Source of the DNA: Shewanella livingstonensis
GTDB taxonomy: Bacteria > Pseudomonadota > Gammaproteobacteria > Enterobacterales > Shewanellaceae
DNA length: 64,000 bases
Direction: 5' to 3'
Assembly (NCBI RefSeq): GCF_003855395.1
Contig: NZ_CP034015.1
Location: 2,800,001-2,864,000 of the forward strand
The notes beneath the pieces are model-generated. The model did not search any database. It saw only the letters and a list, made by a program, of their open reading frames with translations, and was not told the DNA's origin. Below are positions 56,663-64,000 of this stretch, in pieces (the first letter of the stretch is position 1; each line of letters starts with the position of its first letter). Made by a program: the position numbers and the translations under genes.

Positions 56663-57307
56663 TTACGATAATTTGTGTTCGATATTATTTTTAGAATACA
56701 TAATGTGGCGACGCATCAGCATTTCAGCTAATTCTGCATCACGATTTAAAATGGCCTGAACAATGTGTTTGTGTTCATCATAAGCGGTGGTCACACGCGG
56801 ACCCGCCATGCCAAGTTGTACGCGATACATGCGCACTAAATGATAAATGCCATCAAACAGCATTGAAATTAGGTGTTTGTTTTTACTGCCTAAAATAATC
56901 CGATAATGAAAATCAACATCACCTGCTTCTTGATAATAAGACTCGCCGCCTTTAACTTCATCAAAGTGGGATTGTAATAAATGGTTCAAATCAGCGATTT
57001 CATCATCAGTCATGTTCTTTGCCGCTAAACGTGCCGCCATGCCTTCGAGTGATTCACGCACTTGATACAGTTCTATCAACCCTTGTGGAGATAACGCCAC
57101 CACACGAGCGCCTACGTTGGCTTTACGCTCAACAATATGGCACGACTCTAAGCGGTTAATGGCTTCACGGATCACGGCTCTACTCACGGCATACTTTGTC
57201 GACAATTCAGTTTCGCTCAATTTAGAGCCGGCCTGAATACGACCTTCGACTATATCGTCTCTAAGCGCTACAAAGGTCTTATCTGCAGAAGTAATCGGCT
57301 GGATCAT
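56663..57307 (-). CDS. GntR-family regulator of the prp operon
   Basis: The 214-residue protein has an N-terminal GntR winged helix-turn-helix (about 5-70, [36 protein letters not shown], in part) and a helical FCD-type ligand domain of the FadR/VanR subfamily. A methylcitrate-type ligand is expected from the neighbours. The ATG at 57307 is chosen because AAGG lies 7 bases before it; the frame is open to 57403, but the extra residues do not resemble the family. A GntR regulator in this place has been called PrpQ in other bacteria, which I cannot confirm. It precedes prpB by 56 bases. Confidence 0.88.
   Translation of the reverse strand: MIQPITSADKTFVALRDDIVEGRIQAGSKLSETELSTKYAVSRAVIREAINRLESCHIVERKANVGARVVALSPQGLIELYQVRESLEGMAARLAAKNMTDDEIADLNHLLQSHFDEVKGGESYYQEAGDVDFHYRIILGSKNKHLISMLFDGIYHLVRMYRVQLGMAGPRVTTAYDEHKHIVQAILNRDAELAEMLMRRHIMYSKNNIEHKLS
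57196..57205. promoter_or_regulatory. TTGTCGACAA palindrome inside the GntR gene
   Basis: A perfect 10-base palindrome identical to the two in the upstream region, inside the start of the coding region. Its position after the start codon would suit a roadblock operator. Confidence 0.5.
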
Positions 57308-57361
57308 ATTCATACCTTGGATAATAAAAACTGACATTAAAAAACTGTTACACAAAACAAG

Positions 57362-57371
57362 TTGTCGACAA
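57362..57371. promoter_or_regulatory. TTGTCGACAA palindrome upstream of the GntR-prp operon
   Basis: A perfect 10-base palindrome 55 bases before the regulator start codon. One of three copies within 230 bp, so a good candidate operator for the GntR regulator. Confidence 0.65.
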
Positions 57372-57413
57372 TATAGCACCTTTAAATCGTATAACAACCC
57401 CAAAAGGCACTTT

Positions 57414-57423
57414 TTGTCGACAA
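57414..57423. promoter_or_regulatory. Second TTGTCGACAA palindrome upstream of the GntR-prp operon
   Basis: A second perfect copy, 52 bases from the first (five helical turns). With the first, it would place two dimers on the same DNA face. Confidence 0.65.
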
Positions 57424-57660
57424 TTAATCCAATTCATCATAAAGCGTTAGCTATGACCAATTTATGACACCACTCAATAAACCTTAAGTCAGCCCATGCT
57501 AATATTAGCCGCCACGGTATAATTCATCACGCCATTGTGGTTCGATGTTCACTCAGCTATCTGTACACACTATGTTGGGTTACACTCCTCTTTATAAAGT
57601 GATTGAGACATCGATTAATCCAACAATAAATAGAACAACAAATACAATAAGGGTCTCTTG

Positions 57661-58560
57661 ATGAGCCAACATTTAGCCTGCCAACTTGAATTGATCCATT
57701 TGTTTGTCCATGTCGTTAATGCCGGTGGGTTTTCACCTGCAGCACAAGAGTTAAAGTTGCCCATTGCCACGGTTAGCCGCAAAATTAGCAAATTAGAACA
57801 AAGCCTCAATACTCAGTTGATAATGCGCAGCACCCGTAAACTTCGATTAACTGAAGAAGGTGGTGCGTTATTTGACCGTTACTATAATGTGGTGGCGCAA
57901 TTTGATCGTATTTGTGGTCAAACTATTAATGAGCCGCAAAGCACCTTACGGATATCGACACCCGTTTCGATAACCTCGATGATATTAATTGACGCCATCA
58001 ATGACTTTTCCAAACAACATCCACACATTCAACTGCACATCACCCAAAATAACAGCACCATTGATTTGATTGATGAAGGAGTCGACGTCGCCATTGTCGG
58101 TGGCGCGCAACCAGATTCATCTTGGGTATCAACATCGTTGGGAGTATTAAATTACGGCCTGTATGCATCACCTGAGTATGCCAAGCAACTCATTGAACTT
58201 CGCCACCCAAAGCAGCTAGTTGATTATCAGTTAATTAAAGTGTGGCCGCTGTTTAACTGGACCTTAAAACATCACAGTGGTGAACAGTTTTATTACGATG
58301 GCCCCGCTAAATTAACCCTAGGAGATTTACACGGCGCAATTCGGGCAACTGTCGGTGATGGCGGGATTTTATACGGACCAGAATTATTTGTTAAACCGCA
58401 ACTATTGAATGAAGAGCTAGTATCTGTGTTACCTGATTGGGCTGGTGAGCATCGCCGGATCAGTATTTTGTATCATCAACGTCGCCAACAACCCTTAAAA
58501 GTGAAATTGTTTATCGAGTTTATTCAGCAACGTGCTGCCACTATCTTCGACTTGTTCTAA
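57661..58560 (+). CDS. LysR-family transcriptional regulator
   Basis: The 299-residue protein has an N-terminal winged helix-turn-helix (about 10-65: FVHVVNAGGFSPAAQELKLPIATVSRKISKLEQSLNTQLIMRSTRKLRLTEEG, in part) and a periplasmic-binding-like effector domain (about 95-290). It is divergent from the prp operon, so prp or a nearby catabolic set could be its target, but no evidence selects one. AAGGG precedes the ATG; a TTG one codon earlier is an alternative start. The effector is unknown. Its 3' end faces lldG, with a repeat-rich region between. Confidence 0.88.
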   Translation: MSQHLACQLELIHLFVHVVNAGGFSPAAQELKLPIATVSRKISKLEQSLNTQLIMRSTRKLRLTEEGGALFDRYYNVVAQFDRICGQTINEPQSTLRISTPVSITSMILIDAINDFSKQHPHIQLHITQNNSTIDLIDEGVDVAIVGGAQPDSSWVSTSLGVLNYGLYASPEYAKQLIELRHPKQLVDYQLIKVWPLFNWTLKHHSGEQFYYDGPAKLTLGDLHGAIRATVGDGGILYGPELFVKPQLLNEELVSVLPDWAGEHRRISILYHQRRQQPLKVKLFIEFIQQRAATIFDLF

Positions 58561-58578
58561 CTCGATTCGATTTTTGAG

Positions 58579-58610
58579 ACTTAGATACTTAGATACTTAG
58601 ATACTTAGAT
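58579..58610. repeat. Four tandem copies of ACTTAGAT
   Basis: Four perfect head-to-tail copies of an 8-base unit, starting 19 bases after the LysR stop codon. A fifth, diverged copy (GCTT...) follows. Confidence 0.95.
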
Positions 58611-58652
58611 GCTTAAAGTTTGAAATTTGAAGTGAAAGTTAAATCTACATTC

Positions 58653-58700
58653 GAAGTTGAATTTGAATTTGAATTTGAATTGGAAGTGGAAGTGGAATTT
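58653..58700. repeat. Degenerate hexamer array (GAAGTT/GAATTT/GAAGTG)
   Basis: Eight consecutive 6-base units: GAAGTT, three GAATTT, GAATTG, two GAAGTG, then GAATTT. One strand is rich in purines. The array may vary in length by slippage; no reading frame covers it. Confidence 0.9.
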
Positions 58701-58878
58701 TAGTTTGAATTTGAAAATGAACATTTTGATTAATAGCAGATTACTCTACCTTAAGCGGTTCGATTAATATCGCTATAGGTTAACGTGATGCCATTAACTG
58801 AAACACTCAGTCAATGACATCACTGACAACTAATAGATGGCGACTAACAGATGGCGATTAATAACTGGCCACTAATGC

Positions 58879-59442
58879 CTAGTATAAGTACACATTTAAA
58901 CTACAGGCACCATGAGCCCCCACCACTAATGCTTGCTCAATATCAGCGGTTTTAGACGGACCCGCAATAAATAATCCTAATTCGCCAGGTTGCAGTGACA
59001 CTTGTTTAACCGCTTGGTGCATGTTGGCGACAATATTGTCTTTGGCCAACGCCAATATCAGGTTTTCACAAATAAAAGGCGTCACTCGATGACTGGGTTG
59101 ATTAACCCAAATCGCGCCGTTTTCGGCCACACCAAGATCGCCAGGGATCACGGCATAATCAATATCAGCCAGATCGTGAGCGGTCTCAGGCACTTGGCGA
59201 TTACCTTTAATACCGTCCAATAACGAGATCACCTGCATATTTTGTTGAATTAATTCATCAACTGCCTGTTGTAACGCTGCTAAACCGCCTTCACTATGCA
59301 GCGTGCCCGCTACTGTGTTTAAACTTGCATTAAATTGGCCGACAAGATCATCATTATTAGCCACTACATCTATGGTAGGCATAGCATGTTGATCCAAAGC
59401 CGATTGCTTTAGTGCAGATAAAATAGTGTGTTTATTCGACAT
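58879..59442 (-). CDS. lldG: Lactate utilisation protein LldG (LutC family, LUD domain)
   Basis: The 187-residue protein is a LUD-domain protein of the LutC/YkgG family: MSNKHTILSALKQ, VIPGDLGVAENGAIWV (a marker of the family), QVSLQPGELGLFIAGPSKTADIEQALVVGAHGACSLNVYL. It is the third subunit of the LldEFG L-lactate dehydrogenase complex described in Shewanella. The ATG at 59442 is chosen: it sits 9 bases after GGAG and 1 base before the lldF stop, whereas the longer frame to 59529 overlaps lldF. No dld or lactate permease gene follows or precedes. Confidence 0.92.
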   Translation of the reverse strand: MSNKHTILSALKQSALDQHAMPTIDVVANNDDLVGQFNASLNTVAGTLHSEGGLAALQQAVDELIQQNMQVISLLDGIKGNRQVPETAHDLADIDYAVIPGDLGVAENGAIWVNQPSHRVTPFICENLILALAKDNIVANMHQAVKQVSLQPGELGLFIAGPSKTADIEQALVVGAHGACSLNVYLY

Positions 59443-59443
59443 A

Positions 59444-60832
59444 TTAACGGCTCCGATTCTTATTATACCAGCTGGCAAAGCTAGACTCTGGTGCGACAGG
59501 CAACTCGCGATATTTACCCCATGCACCACTAAACGGCTTGAGTAAACTCCCCGGTAATACTCGCAGTGCTAATCTTGCTGCAGACATAGACGTATTCATT
59601 AAGGTTTCACTAGCCATAAAACGGCCCACTAACGGCATATAGCCACCTTTGCCATAAGGCAACCTCTTAGCGTCTGCTTTCAAACGACGATGATGGGCAA
59701 TAATTTTATCTAACGGCACCATAGTTGGGCACACATAAGTACAACTGCCACATAACGTACAGGCCCAAGGAATTGAGTTGGTATCGTCATGCTTAGCACC
59801 TACCGCAATACCAATAGGACCAGGAATGGTGTAGTTGTAGCTATAACCGCCTGAACGGCGATACACAGGACAGGTATTTAAACAGCCGCCGCAACGAATA
59901 CACTTTAACGACTCAGCTAAAATTTTGTCTTTCATCATCTCAGTGCGACCATTATCAACAATGATCACATGCATCTCGCCGCCCTCTTGTGGGCCACGGT
60001 AAAACGATGAATAAGTGGTAATAGGTTGCCCAGTGGCATTACGGGCTAATGTACGCAACAACACCCCAACAGAATCCATATTTGGCACCACTTTATCGAT
60101 ACCCATTGAGTGCAATTGCAACTTAGGCAAGTTAGCGCCCATGTCTGCATTACCTTCGTTGGTACACACAACAATCGCACCTTGGTCTGCTATCGCCATA
60201 TTGACACCGGTCATGGCAGCATCTGCAGTAAGGAATTTCTCTCTTAAATGCGCGCGAGCAGCACGGGTTAAATACAGCGGATCAGACTCACCCGCTTTAG
60301 TGCCTAACTGTTGATGAAATAACTCGCCCACTTCCTCTTTTTTCATGTGTATAGCGGGCACCACAATATGCGAAGGTGGCATGTTAGCGAGCTGAATAAT
60401 TCGTTCACCTAAATCGGTATCAACCACTTCAATACCGTGACGTTCTAAATACGGATTCATGTGGCATTCTTCGGTTAACATCGATTTTGATTTAACCAGT
60501 TTTTTAACCTTATGTTTCGCTAAAATCCCATGAACAATTTCATTGTGTTGCTGAGCATCATTTGCCCAATGCACCTTAATGCCATTACTCAAGCATTGTT
60601 GTTCAAATTGCTCAAGGTACTGGGCTAAATGGCTCAGAGTATGCAGTTTGAGTTGCGAGCCAAGCAGCCTTAATTGTTCCCATTCAGGCAAACTGCCTGC
60701 TGCGCGATCACGTTTTTCACGTAATGCCCACAGGGCTTTAGAATGCCAATCAACTCTGGTTTCATCGCGACAAAAAATATCAGCTTTATGGGCATGCACC
60801 TTAGAACCCGATGCGGTATATAGTTCGGACAT
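59444..60832 (-). CDS. lldF: Lactate oxidation iron-sulfur protein LldF (LutB family)
   Basis: The 462-residue protein is the LutB/LldF subunit. It has an N-terminal LUD domain (about 60-290, with SKSMLTEECHMNPYLERHGIEVVDTDLGERI) and two 4Fe-4S ferredoxin motifs, CIRCGGCLNTCPVY (about 310-325) and CTLCGSCTYVCPTMVP (about 360-375). It probably carries electrons from lactate to the quinone pool as part of LldEFG. It overlaps or nearly touches its neighbours (8 bases after lldE, 1 base before lldG), so all three are translated together. Confidence 0.95.
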   Translation of the reverse strand: MSELYTASGSKVHAHKADIFCRDETRVDWHSKALWALREKRDRAAGSLPEWEQLRLLGSQLKLHTLSHLAQYLEQFEQQCLSNGIKVHWANDAQQHNEIVHGILAKHKVKKLVKSKSMLTEECHMNPYLERHGIEVVDTDLGERIIQLANMPPSHIVVPAIHMKKEEVGELFHQQLGTKAGESDPLYLTRAARAHLREKFLTADAAMTGVNMAIADQGAIVVCTNEGNADMGANLPKLQLHSMGIDKVVPNMDSVGVLLRTLARNATGQPITTYSSFYRGPQEGGEMHVIIVDNGRTEMMKDKILAESLKCIRCGGCLNTCPVYRRSGGYSYNYTIPGPIGIAVGAKHDDTNSIPWACTLCGSCTYVCPTMVPLDKIIAHHRRLKADAKRLPYGKGGYMPLVGRFMASETLMNTSMSAARLALRVLPGSLLKPFSGAWGKYRELPVAPESSFASWYNKNRSR

Positions 60833-60840
60833 AGTGGCTC

Positions 60841-61587
60841 CTAAAGTGCGTCATTAATGATTTGGGCAATGTGACGGGTTGCAATCGGTAATTTTTGACG
60901 ACGGATCATGCCATCTAAATGCAGCAAGCATGAAGGATCAAACCCCACGACATACTTAGCCCCAGTTGCCGCATGAGCTTGAGCTTTATCTTTACCCATT
61001 TTGGCCGACACCGCGCCTTCATCAACCGCAAACGTGCCGCCAAAACCACAACATTCATCAATACGAGCAGGATAGACAATCTCGAGCCCGGCAATGTTAC
61101 CCAATACCGCTTCCACTTTATTAAAGCGTTGTTTACCCATTTGCTCTGTCGGCGTCGCTAAATTAAGCATACGAATACCATGACAACTCATTTGCATGCT
61201 TATTTTGGCCGCTACAGGGCGGGAAAATGTTTTAATTGGAGCAATATCGTGTAAAAACTCCGTTAACTCATAAAGCTTACTAATAACTTCTTGGGCTTCT
61301 TGGCTGCCATCAAACTCATGGAAGTTTTCTTTAGCCGCCACCAAACAACTGGCAGCAGGACACACAATGGCATCACAATCGACACCTTTAAAAGCGTTGA
61401 GTAATTTAAGGGTGGTGTTTTTTGCTTCATCAAAGCAACCCGAGTTTGTCATCGGCTGACCACAACAGGTTTGCCCAGCAGGAAATATGACTTCATGGCC
61501 TAACTTTTCTAATAATGTCAGCGTTGCAATGGCCACTTCTGGCATCATTTGATTCACAAGACACGGTATAAATAGTGCTATTTTCAT
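60841..61587 (-). CDS. lldE: Lactate oxidation protein LldE (LutA family, CCG motifs)
   Basis: The 248-residue protein has two CCG domains: ALFIPCLVNQMMPEVA and TCCGQPMTNSGCF in the first half, and MSCHGIRMLNLA and DECCGFGGTFAVDEGAVSAKMGKDK in the second. This is the cysteine-rich LutA/LldE/GlpC-type subunit, which binds an iron-sulfur or similar cofactor and works with LldF and LldG in L-lactate oxidation to pyruvate. It heads the operon. In S. oneidensis the D-lactate dehydrogenase and lactate permease genes lie next to it; here the next 640 bp is without a gene. Confidence 0.95.
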   Translation of the reverse strand: MKIALFIPCLVNQMMPEVAIATLTLLEKLGHEVIFPAGQTCCGQPMTNSGCFDEAKNTTLKLLNAFKGVDCDAIVCPAASCLVAAKENFHEFDGSQEAQEVISKLYELTEFLHDIAPIKTFSRPVAAKISMQMSCHGIRMLNLATPTEQMGKQRFNKVEAVLGNIAGLEIVYPARIDECCGFGGTFAVDEGAVSAKMGKDKAQAHAATGAKYVVGFDPSCLLHLDGMIRRQKLPIATRHIAQIINDAL

Positions 61588-62229
61588 AAGTTGGTATTAT
61601 CCCCAGGCGCGTTATTACACATCATCTGAGTGAGTTTAAAATCAACTCAGCAATGGCTAACGACTCATTATCGAGTTATCAATGTATGCCTATACCCTTA
61701 TAAAATGTAGTGCTAATTAAGCAAATATCGCGGCAGACTTTTTCACTTTTGATCTAAAAACGCATTTATCAGCACCAAAAGCTCACATCAATAACGACAA
61801 AAAACGATGCTCGCTGATGAATCAACAATAAATAAGTGCAACACCATGGTATACATCGATGAATGGTAACCAGTAGTTAACATTGTTCATTAATTCAATT
61901 CAGTAGCCTGCGACATTGTGTCGCAGTTTGATGTTTTTATATTGTCAGAATGGTTGAGGTTAAGCACACTCATGTGATGGATAACGTCGGAAACATCCCC
62001 CGTTTTTAATAACTTATATCTAACTGACGTTATCGATTTTTGGTACACACTTTGGCGTTGTTTGGTTGATGGCTTTGAGTCGCAATTAAATGTCTACTCA
62101 ATGCTTGGTGACTATACTCAGCGTCTATCTGCTATGGGAATGGGGATAAACGCTGATTATAGGTATCGCTTTTAATCTGTATAAGATTATAAGGCCTCTA
62201 TTGATATAGAGGCCTTTTTTTATGGTTTT
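61588..62229. other. 642-bp gap upstream of lldE with an orphan terminator
   Basis: No open frame of note on either strand. It holds a GATAACGTC / GACGTTATC inverted repeat (61980-61988 and 62026-62034) and a strong plus-strand terminator (62191-62221). lldE starts at its left end on the minus strand, and the DUF3307 gene ends at its right end on the minus strand. No plus-strand gene precedes the terminator, so a small RNA is possible. Confidence 0.6.
62191..62221 (+). terminator. Orphan intrinsic terminator, plus strand
   Basis: AAGGCCTCTAT pairs with ATAGAGGCCTT around TGAT, followed by T residues. On the minus strand, no T-run follows. It lies 8 bases beyond the DUF3307 stop, yet is oriented for a plus-strand transcript. 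Confidence 0.88.
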
Positions 62230-63048
62230 TCACTTAAATTTTATACCTACACCCAATGAGACTAGTGCCCCAATTAAGGTTGTGATGACCACAGAGATCA
62301 GTGAGCCAATCAGTACATACTCAGTCATGCTTCGGTTGGCTGATTGATTTAACTCACCAAATCTGAATATCGACTTAGCGGCTAATACAAAACCCACTGC
62401 GGCATAGCTGCCCACCAACATAAACGTCAGTATTAATAATCGCTCTAGGTAACCAATCAACTCGCCACCCGCAACAAGGCCGCTCACATTTGCTGTCTTA
62501 TCACTAACAGGAACGGCAACACCATCGGTGTCGGTAACGGCGTCTGTGTCAGTATCTATTGCTGAGTTAACGATGGGATACTTATTCAACACAGCGCCAA
62601 TCACAATTGAAGTTGGCTTTAGAATGAGTACATAAGCAAACACCACCAACACGCCATCTGAGAAACGTTCATGCTGTAACACTGCATCAATCGATGCGCC
62701 ATCGGCAACATGAAAAGCAATCGCAGCCAGTACCGAAACATGCAAAGCCTGATCAATCACAAAGTAAGCTAACTTATCTCCCTTTGGTGTAGTGACCTTC
62801 CATAAATCGATAATAAAATGACTTACCGCGACAATAACGATTAAGCAAACCGTTGAACGCCAATCAATTCCTAGTGCCATCGCAGGCACTAATAATGCAA
62901 CGCCCTGTAAAGTCGCGTGAAGGTACAACTCCGGTGAACGGTAAGTGCGAGCTTTTTTAGCTTCTACCCACCGATCGGTCTGAAGATAAAAGTCACAGAT
63001 GGTGTGAATTAATAAAAATGGAATGAGCACGCTGAAAAAATCAAACAT
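62230..63048 (-). CDS. DUF3307 family membrane protein
   Basis: The 272-residue protein has about seven hydrophobic segments. The first part resembles DUF3307: FLLIHTICDFYLQTDRWVEAKKARTYRSPELYLHATLQGVAL, then VAVSHFIIDLWKV and FVIDQALHVSVLAAIAFHVAD. Conserved histidines and aspartates next to membrane segments (HTICDF, LHATLQG, SHFIIDLWK, DQALH) suggest a metal site, which is inference. A hydrophilic linker with a TDTDAVTDTDG repeat splits it from the last two or three membrane segments. It overlaps satD by 8 bases, so they are translationally coupled. The function is not known. Confidence 0.8.
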   Translation of the reverse strand: MFDFFSVLIPFLLIHTICDFYLQTDRWVEAKKARTYRSPELYLHATLQGVALLVPAMALGIDWRSTVCLIVIVAVSHFIIDLWKVTTPKGDKLAYFVIDQALHVSVLAAIAFHVADGASIDAVLQHERFSDGVLVVFAYVLILKPTSIVIGAVLNKYPIVNSAIDTDTDAVTDTDGVAVPVSDKTANVSGLVAGGELIGYLERLLILTFMLVGSYAAVGFVLAAKSIFRFGELNQSANRSMTEYVLIGSLISVVITTLIGALVSLGVGIKFK

Positions 63049-63691
63049 ACTTGAGCCCCACGACTTTATTTATAAACCGACAATTTAACTCATGGATCAA
63101 CGGCCAACCAGACGCTTTAAGTGACTTACTGACAGTGGCTGTAGCCACATGGAGCATGTCAGCTAACTCACTAATCGACAAATCCTCATTGGTTCGAAGC
63201 ATTGGCAACATCACTTCACATTGGCGCGCAGTTAAGTCGTTAAGTTGCTTATCAAGATACTTAATCAGTAAGTCAAAGTACTCAGTGAGAGCGATGCTAT
63301 CGGAGCTAAACAATAATCGGTCATTCTTAAGGCCACTGAGTCCGCGGCCAGACAGCACAAATGCTTGCCCCATCGACTCCGACACCGACTCACGTAAATC
63401 GGCATTTGCCGCAATTGCAAAACTAATCCGGCTATCAAATGCTTTACCAAGCGCCTTAATACCAATCCGGTATATAACGGTGTATCTCAACGCATTTTCA
63501 ATATCATGCACGACAGACTGAAACTCATCACCGCGCTCAATACTGTGCGCATTTTCGCTATGCCCCTCGCTAATCCATGTCTGGATAGATTTGATCCGTT
63601 TAAGTAGTTGCTCAAACTGCGCAGAAGTTAGCTTTGTTGAGTCAACAACATCGCCAACAATCACGGCTATAGGTTTATTGGTAGGCTCCAC
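63041..63691 (-). CDS. SatD family protein with C-terminal helix-turn-helix
   Basis: The 216-residue protein matches the SatD family in the N-terminal part (AVIVGDVVDSTKL, SIERGDEFQSVVHDIENALR). It has a C-terminal helix-turn-helix (about 160-205, DLTARQCEVMLPMLRTNEDLSISELADMLHVATATVSKSLKASGW, given in part), so it may bind DNA. The GDVVDST and RGDEFQ segments are reminiscent of a nucleotide-cyclase-like fold, which is inference. The start is GTG at 63691, with AGGAG 6 bases upstream; an ATG two bases earlier is out of frame. It is preceded by four operator palindromes and overlaps the DUF3307 gene. Confidence 0.8.
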   Translation of the reverse strand: MEPTNKPIAVIVGDVVDSTKLTSAQFEQLLKRIKSIQTWISEGHSENAHSIERGDEFQSVVHDIENALRYTVIYRIGIKALGKAFDSRISFAIAANADLRESVSESMGQAFVLSGRGLSGLKNDRLLFSSDSIALTEYFDLLIKYLDKQLNDLTARQCEVMLPMLRTNEDLSISELADMLHVATATVSKSLKASGWPLIHELNCRFINKVVGLKYV

Positions 63692-63724
63692 ATAACGCTC
63701 CTTTGTTTGCAGATTTAGACCAAT

Positions 63725-63742
63725 TTAGCCAAAAATGGCTAA
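63725..63742. promoter_or_regulatory. Operator 1 upstream of satD: TTAGCCA-N4-TGGCTAA
   Basis: A perfect inverted repeat with 7-base arms and a 4-base spacer (AAAA). The centre is 28 bp from operator 2. It lies 34 bases before the satD start. Confidence 0.8.
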
Positions 63743-63752
63743 TAATGCAAGC

Positions 63753-63770
63753 TTAGCCATTTTTGGCTAA
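63753..63770. promoter_or_regulatory. Operator 2 upstream of satD: TTAGCCA-N4-TGGCTAA
   Basis: A perfect inverted repeat identical in its arms to operator 1, with spacer TTTT. The centre is 28 bp from operator 1 and 53 bp from operator 3. Confidence 0.8.
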
Positions 63771-63805
63771 TAACGACTAAGAGCATTGATAGCACACAGG
63801 CTAAT

Positions 63806-63823
63806 TTAGTCGTTTATGGCTAA
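63806..63823. promoter_or_regulatory. Operator 3 upstream of satD: TTAGTCG-N4-TGGCTAA
   Basis: Two changes in the left arm; the right arm is perfect. Centre spacing is 53 bp to operator 2 and 28 bp to operator 4. A half site GGCTAA lies just before it, at 63799-63804. Confidence 0.75.
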
Positions 63824-63833
63824 AAATAAACAT

Positions 63834-63851
63834 TTAGCCACTTTAGGCTAA
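63834..63851. promoter_or_regulatory. Operator 4 upstream of satD: TTAGCCA-N4-AGGCTAA
   Basis: One mismatch in the right arm. The pair 3-4 has the same 28-bp centre spacing as pair 1-2. Confidence 0.75.
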
Positions 63852-63917
63852 TGATAATTTACCAGCCTAATCGACAGATACGTTGAGATAACAATCCTGA
63901 CGCAGGTGGCATAAAGC

Positions 63918-64000
63918 ATGACACCAATCAAAGCTGATAGATTATCTCAGCACTACGACGAGCAGCTTAAATGCGAACATCCACCTACCCCAAAGAACTC
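63918..64000 (+). CDS. Start of an unidentified reading frame, cut by the window edge
   Basis: An ATG at 63918 opens a frame of 27 codons to the window end (MTPIKADRLSQHYDEQLKCE, in part). AGGTGG lies about 9 bases upstream, which supports real translation. The short stretch is polar and reminiscent of the N-terminus of tyrosine-recombinase-like proteins, but this is a weak impression. It would be divergent from satD, sharing the operator region. Confidence 0.4.
   Translation, partial: MTPIKADRLSQHYDEQLKCEHPPTPKN

Larger units (their letters stand above)
58561..58878. other. Repeat-rich region between LysR gene and lldG
   Basis: No gene. It holds an 8-base tandem array (58579-58610), a degenerate hexamer array (58653-58700) and a near-repeat of about 14 bases around 58830-58865 (AGATGGCGACTAAC and AGATGGCGATTAAT). 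It lies between two convergent genes. Confidence 0.8.

Noticed and set aside
1..64000. CRISPR array, prophage or defence island
   Set aside because: No regularly spaced 25-40 bp repeats, phage structural genes or recognised defence gene clusters were seen; the dGTPase-like gene alone is not evidence for defence.

Overview
The window looks like chromosome of a Shewanella species (marine Gammaproteobacteria, AT-rich). Several gene neighbourhoods point there: zwf-pgl-edd-eda divergent from hexR and followed by pykA, prpB-prpC-acnD-prpF under a GntR regulator, lldEFG lactate oxidation genes, a psrA-fadE pair, and a rhombosortase. This assignment rests on recognised proteins and gene order; no database search was run.

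Layout. 1-4800: the end of yfbR, a dGTPase-like gene and adhE. 4895-6370: an Asp/Glu racemase family gene and a DUF1993 gene. 6638-14390: the Entner-Doudoroff block (eda, edd, pgl, zwf on the minus strand; hexR and pykA on the plus strand). 14808-17254: a complete IS66-family element with an 8-bp target duplication. 17573-20541: fadE and its likely TetR-type regulator psrA. 20697-28085: an M2 peptidase lipoprotein, smrA, a SnoaL-like protein, ychJ, a GAF-PAS-GGDEF-EAL protein and two small family proteins. 28211-28597: three identical tRNA-Tyr genes. 28891-39547: a cysteine-synthase-like enzyme, queE/queC, rhombosortase, a frameshifted hemolysin-III gene, an alkyltransferase-like gene, DUF3108, yafJ, a second fadE and a thioesterase. 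39776-47805: an RND efflux pair, bamC-dapA, a gcvR-like gene and bcp. 47963-50122: a cation/proton antiporter. 50560-57307: the 2-methylcitrate (propionate) operon and its GntR regulator. 57661-61587: a LysR regulator and lldGFE. 62230-63691: DUF3307 and satD, behind four spaced operators. The right edge carries the start of one more reading frame.

How the parts work together. Most of the window is central carbon metabolism. HexR-type boxes are visible upstream of adhE, zwf, hexR and pykA, so sugar catabolism and a fermentative exit are probably co-regulated. PsrA-type boxes (TTTAAAC-N4-GTTT) sit upstream of psrA-fadE and of the distant second fadE. The propionate operon regulator has three copies of the palindrome TTGTCGACAA in and just upstream of its gene. 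Lactate oxidation and propionate use lie next to each other.

No CRISPR array, prophage or obvious new multi-gene defence system was seen. The least explained signals are the four regularly spaced TTAGCCA-N4-TGGCTAA operators before satD-DUF3307, an orphan terminator in a 640-bp gap beside lldE (possible small RNA), another between hexR and pykA, hairpins in three gaps of the prp operon, and a G7 tract that breaks the hemolysin-III gene.
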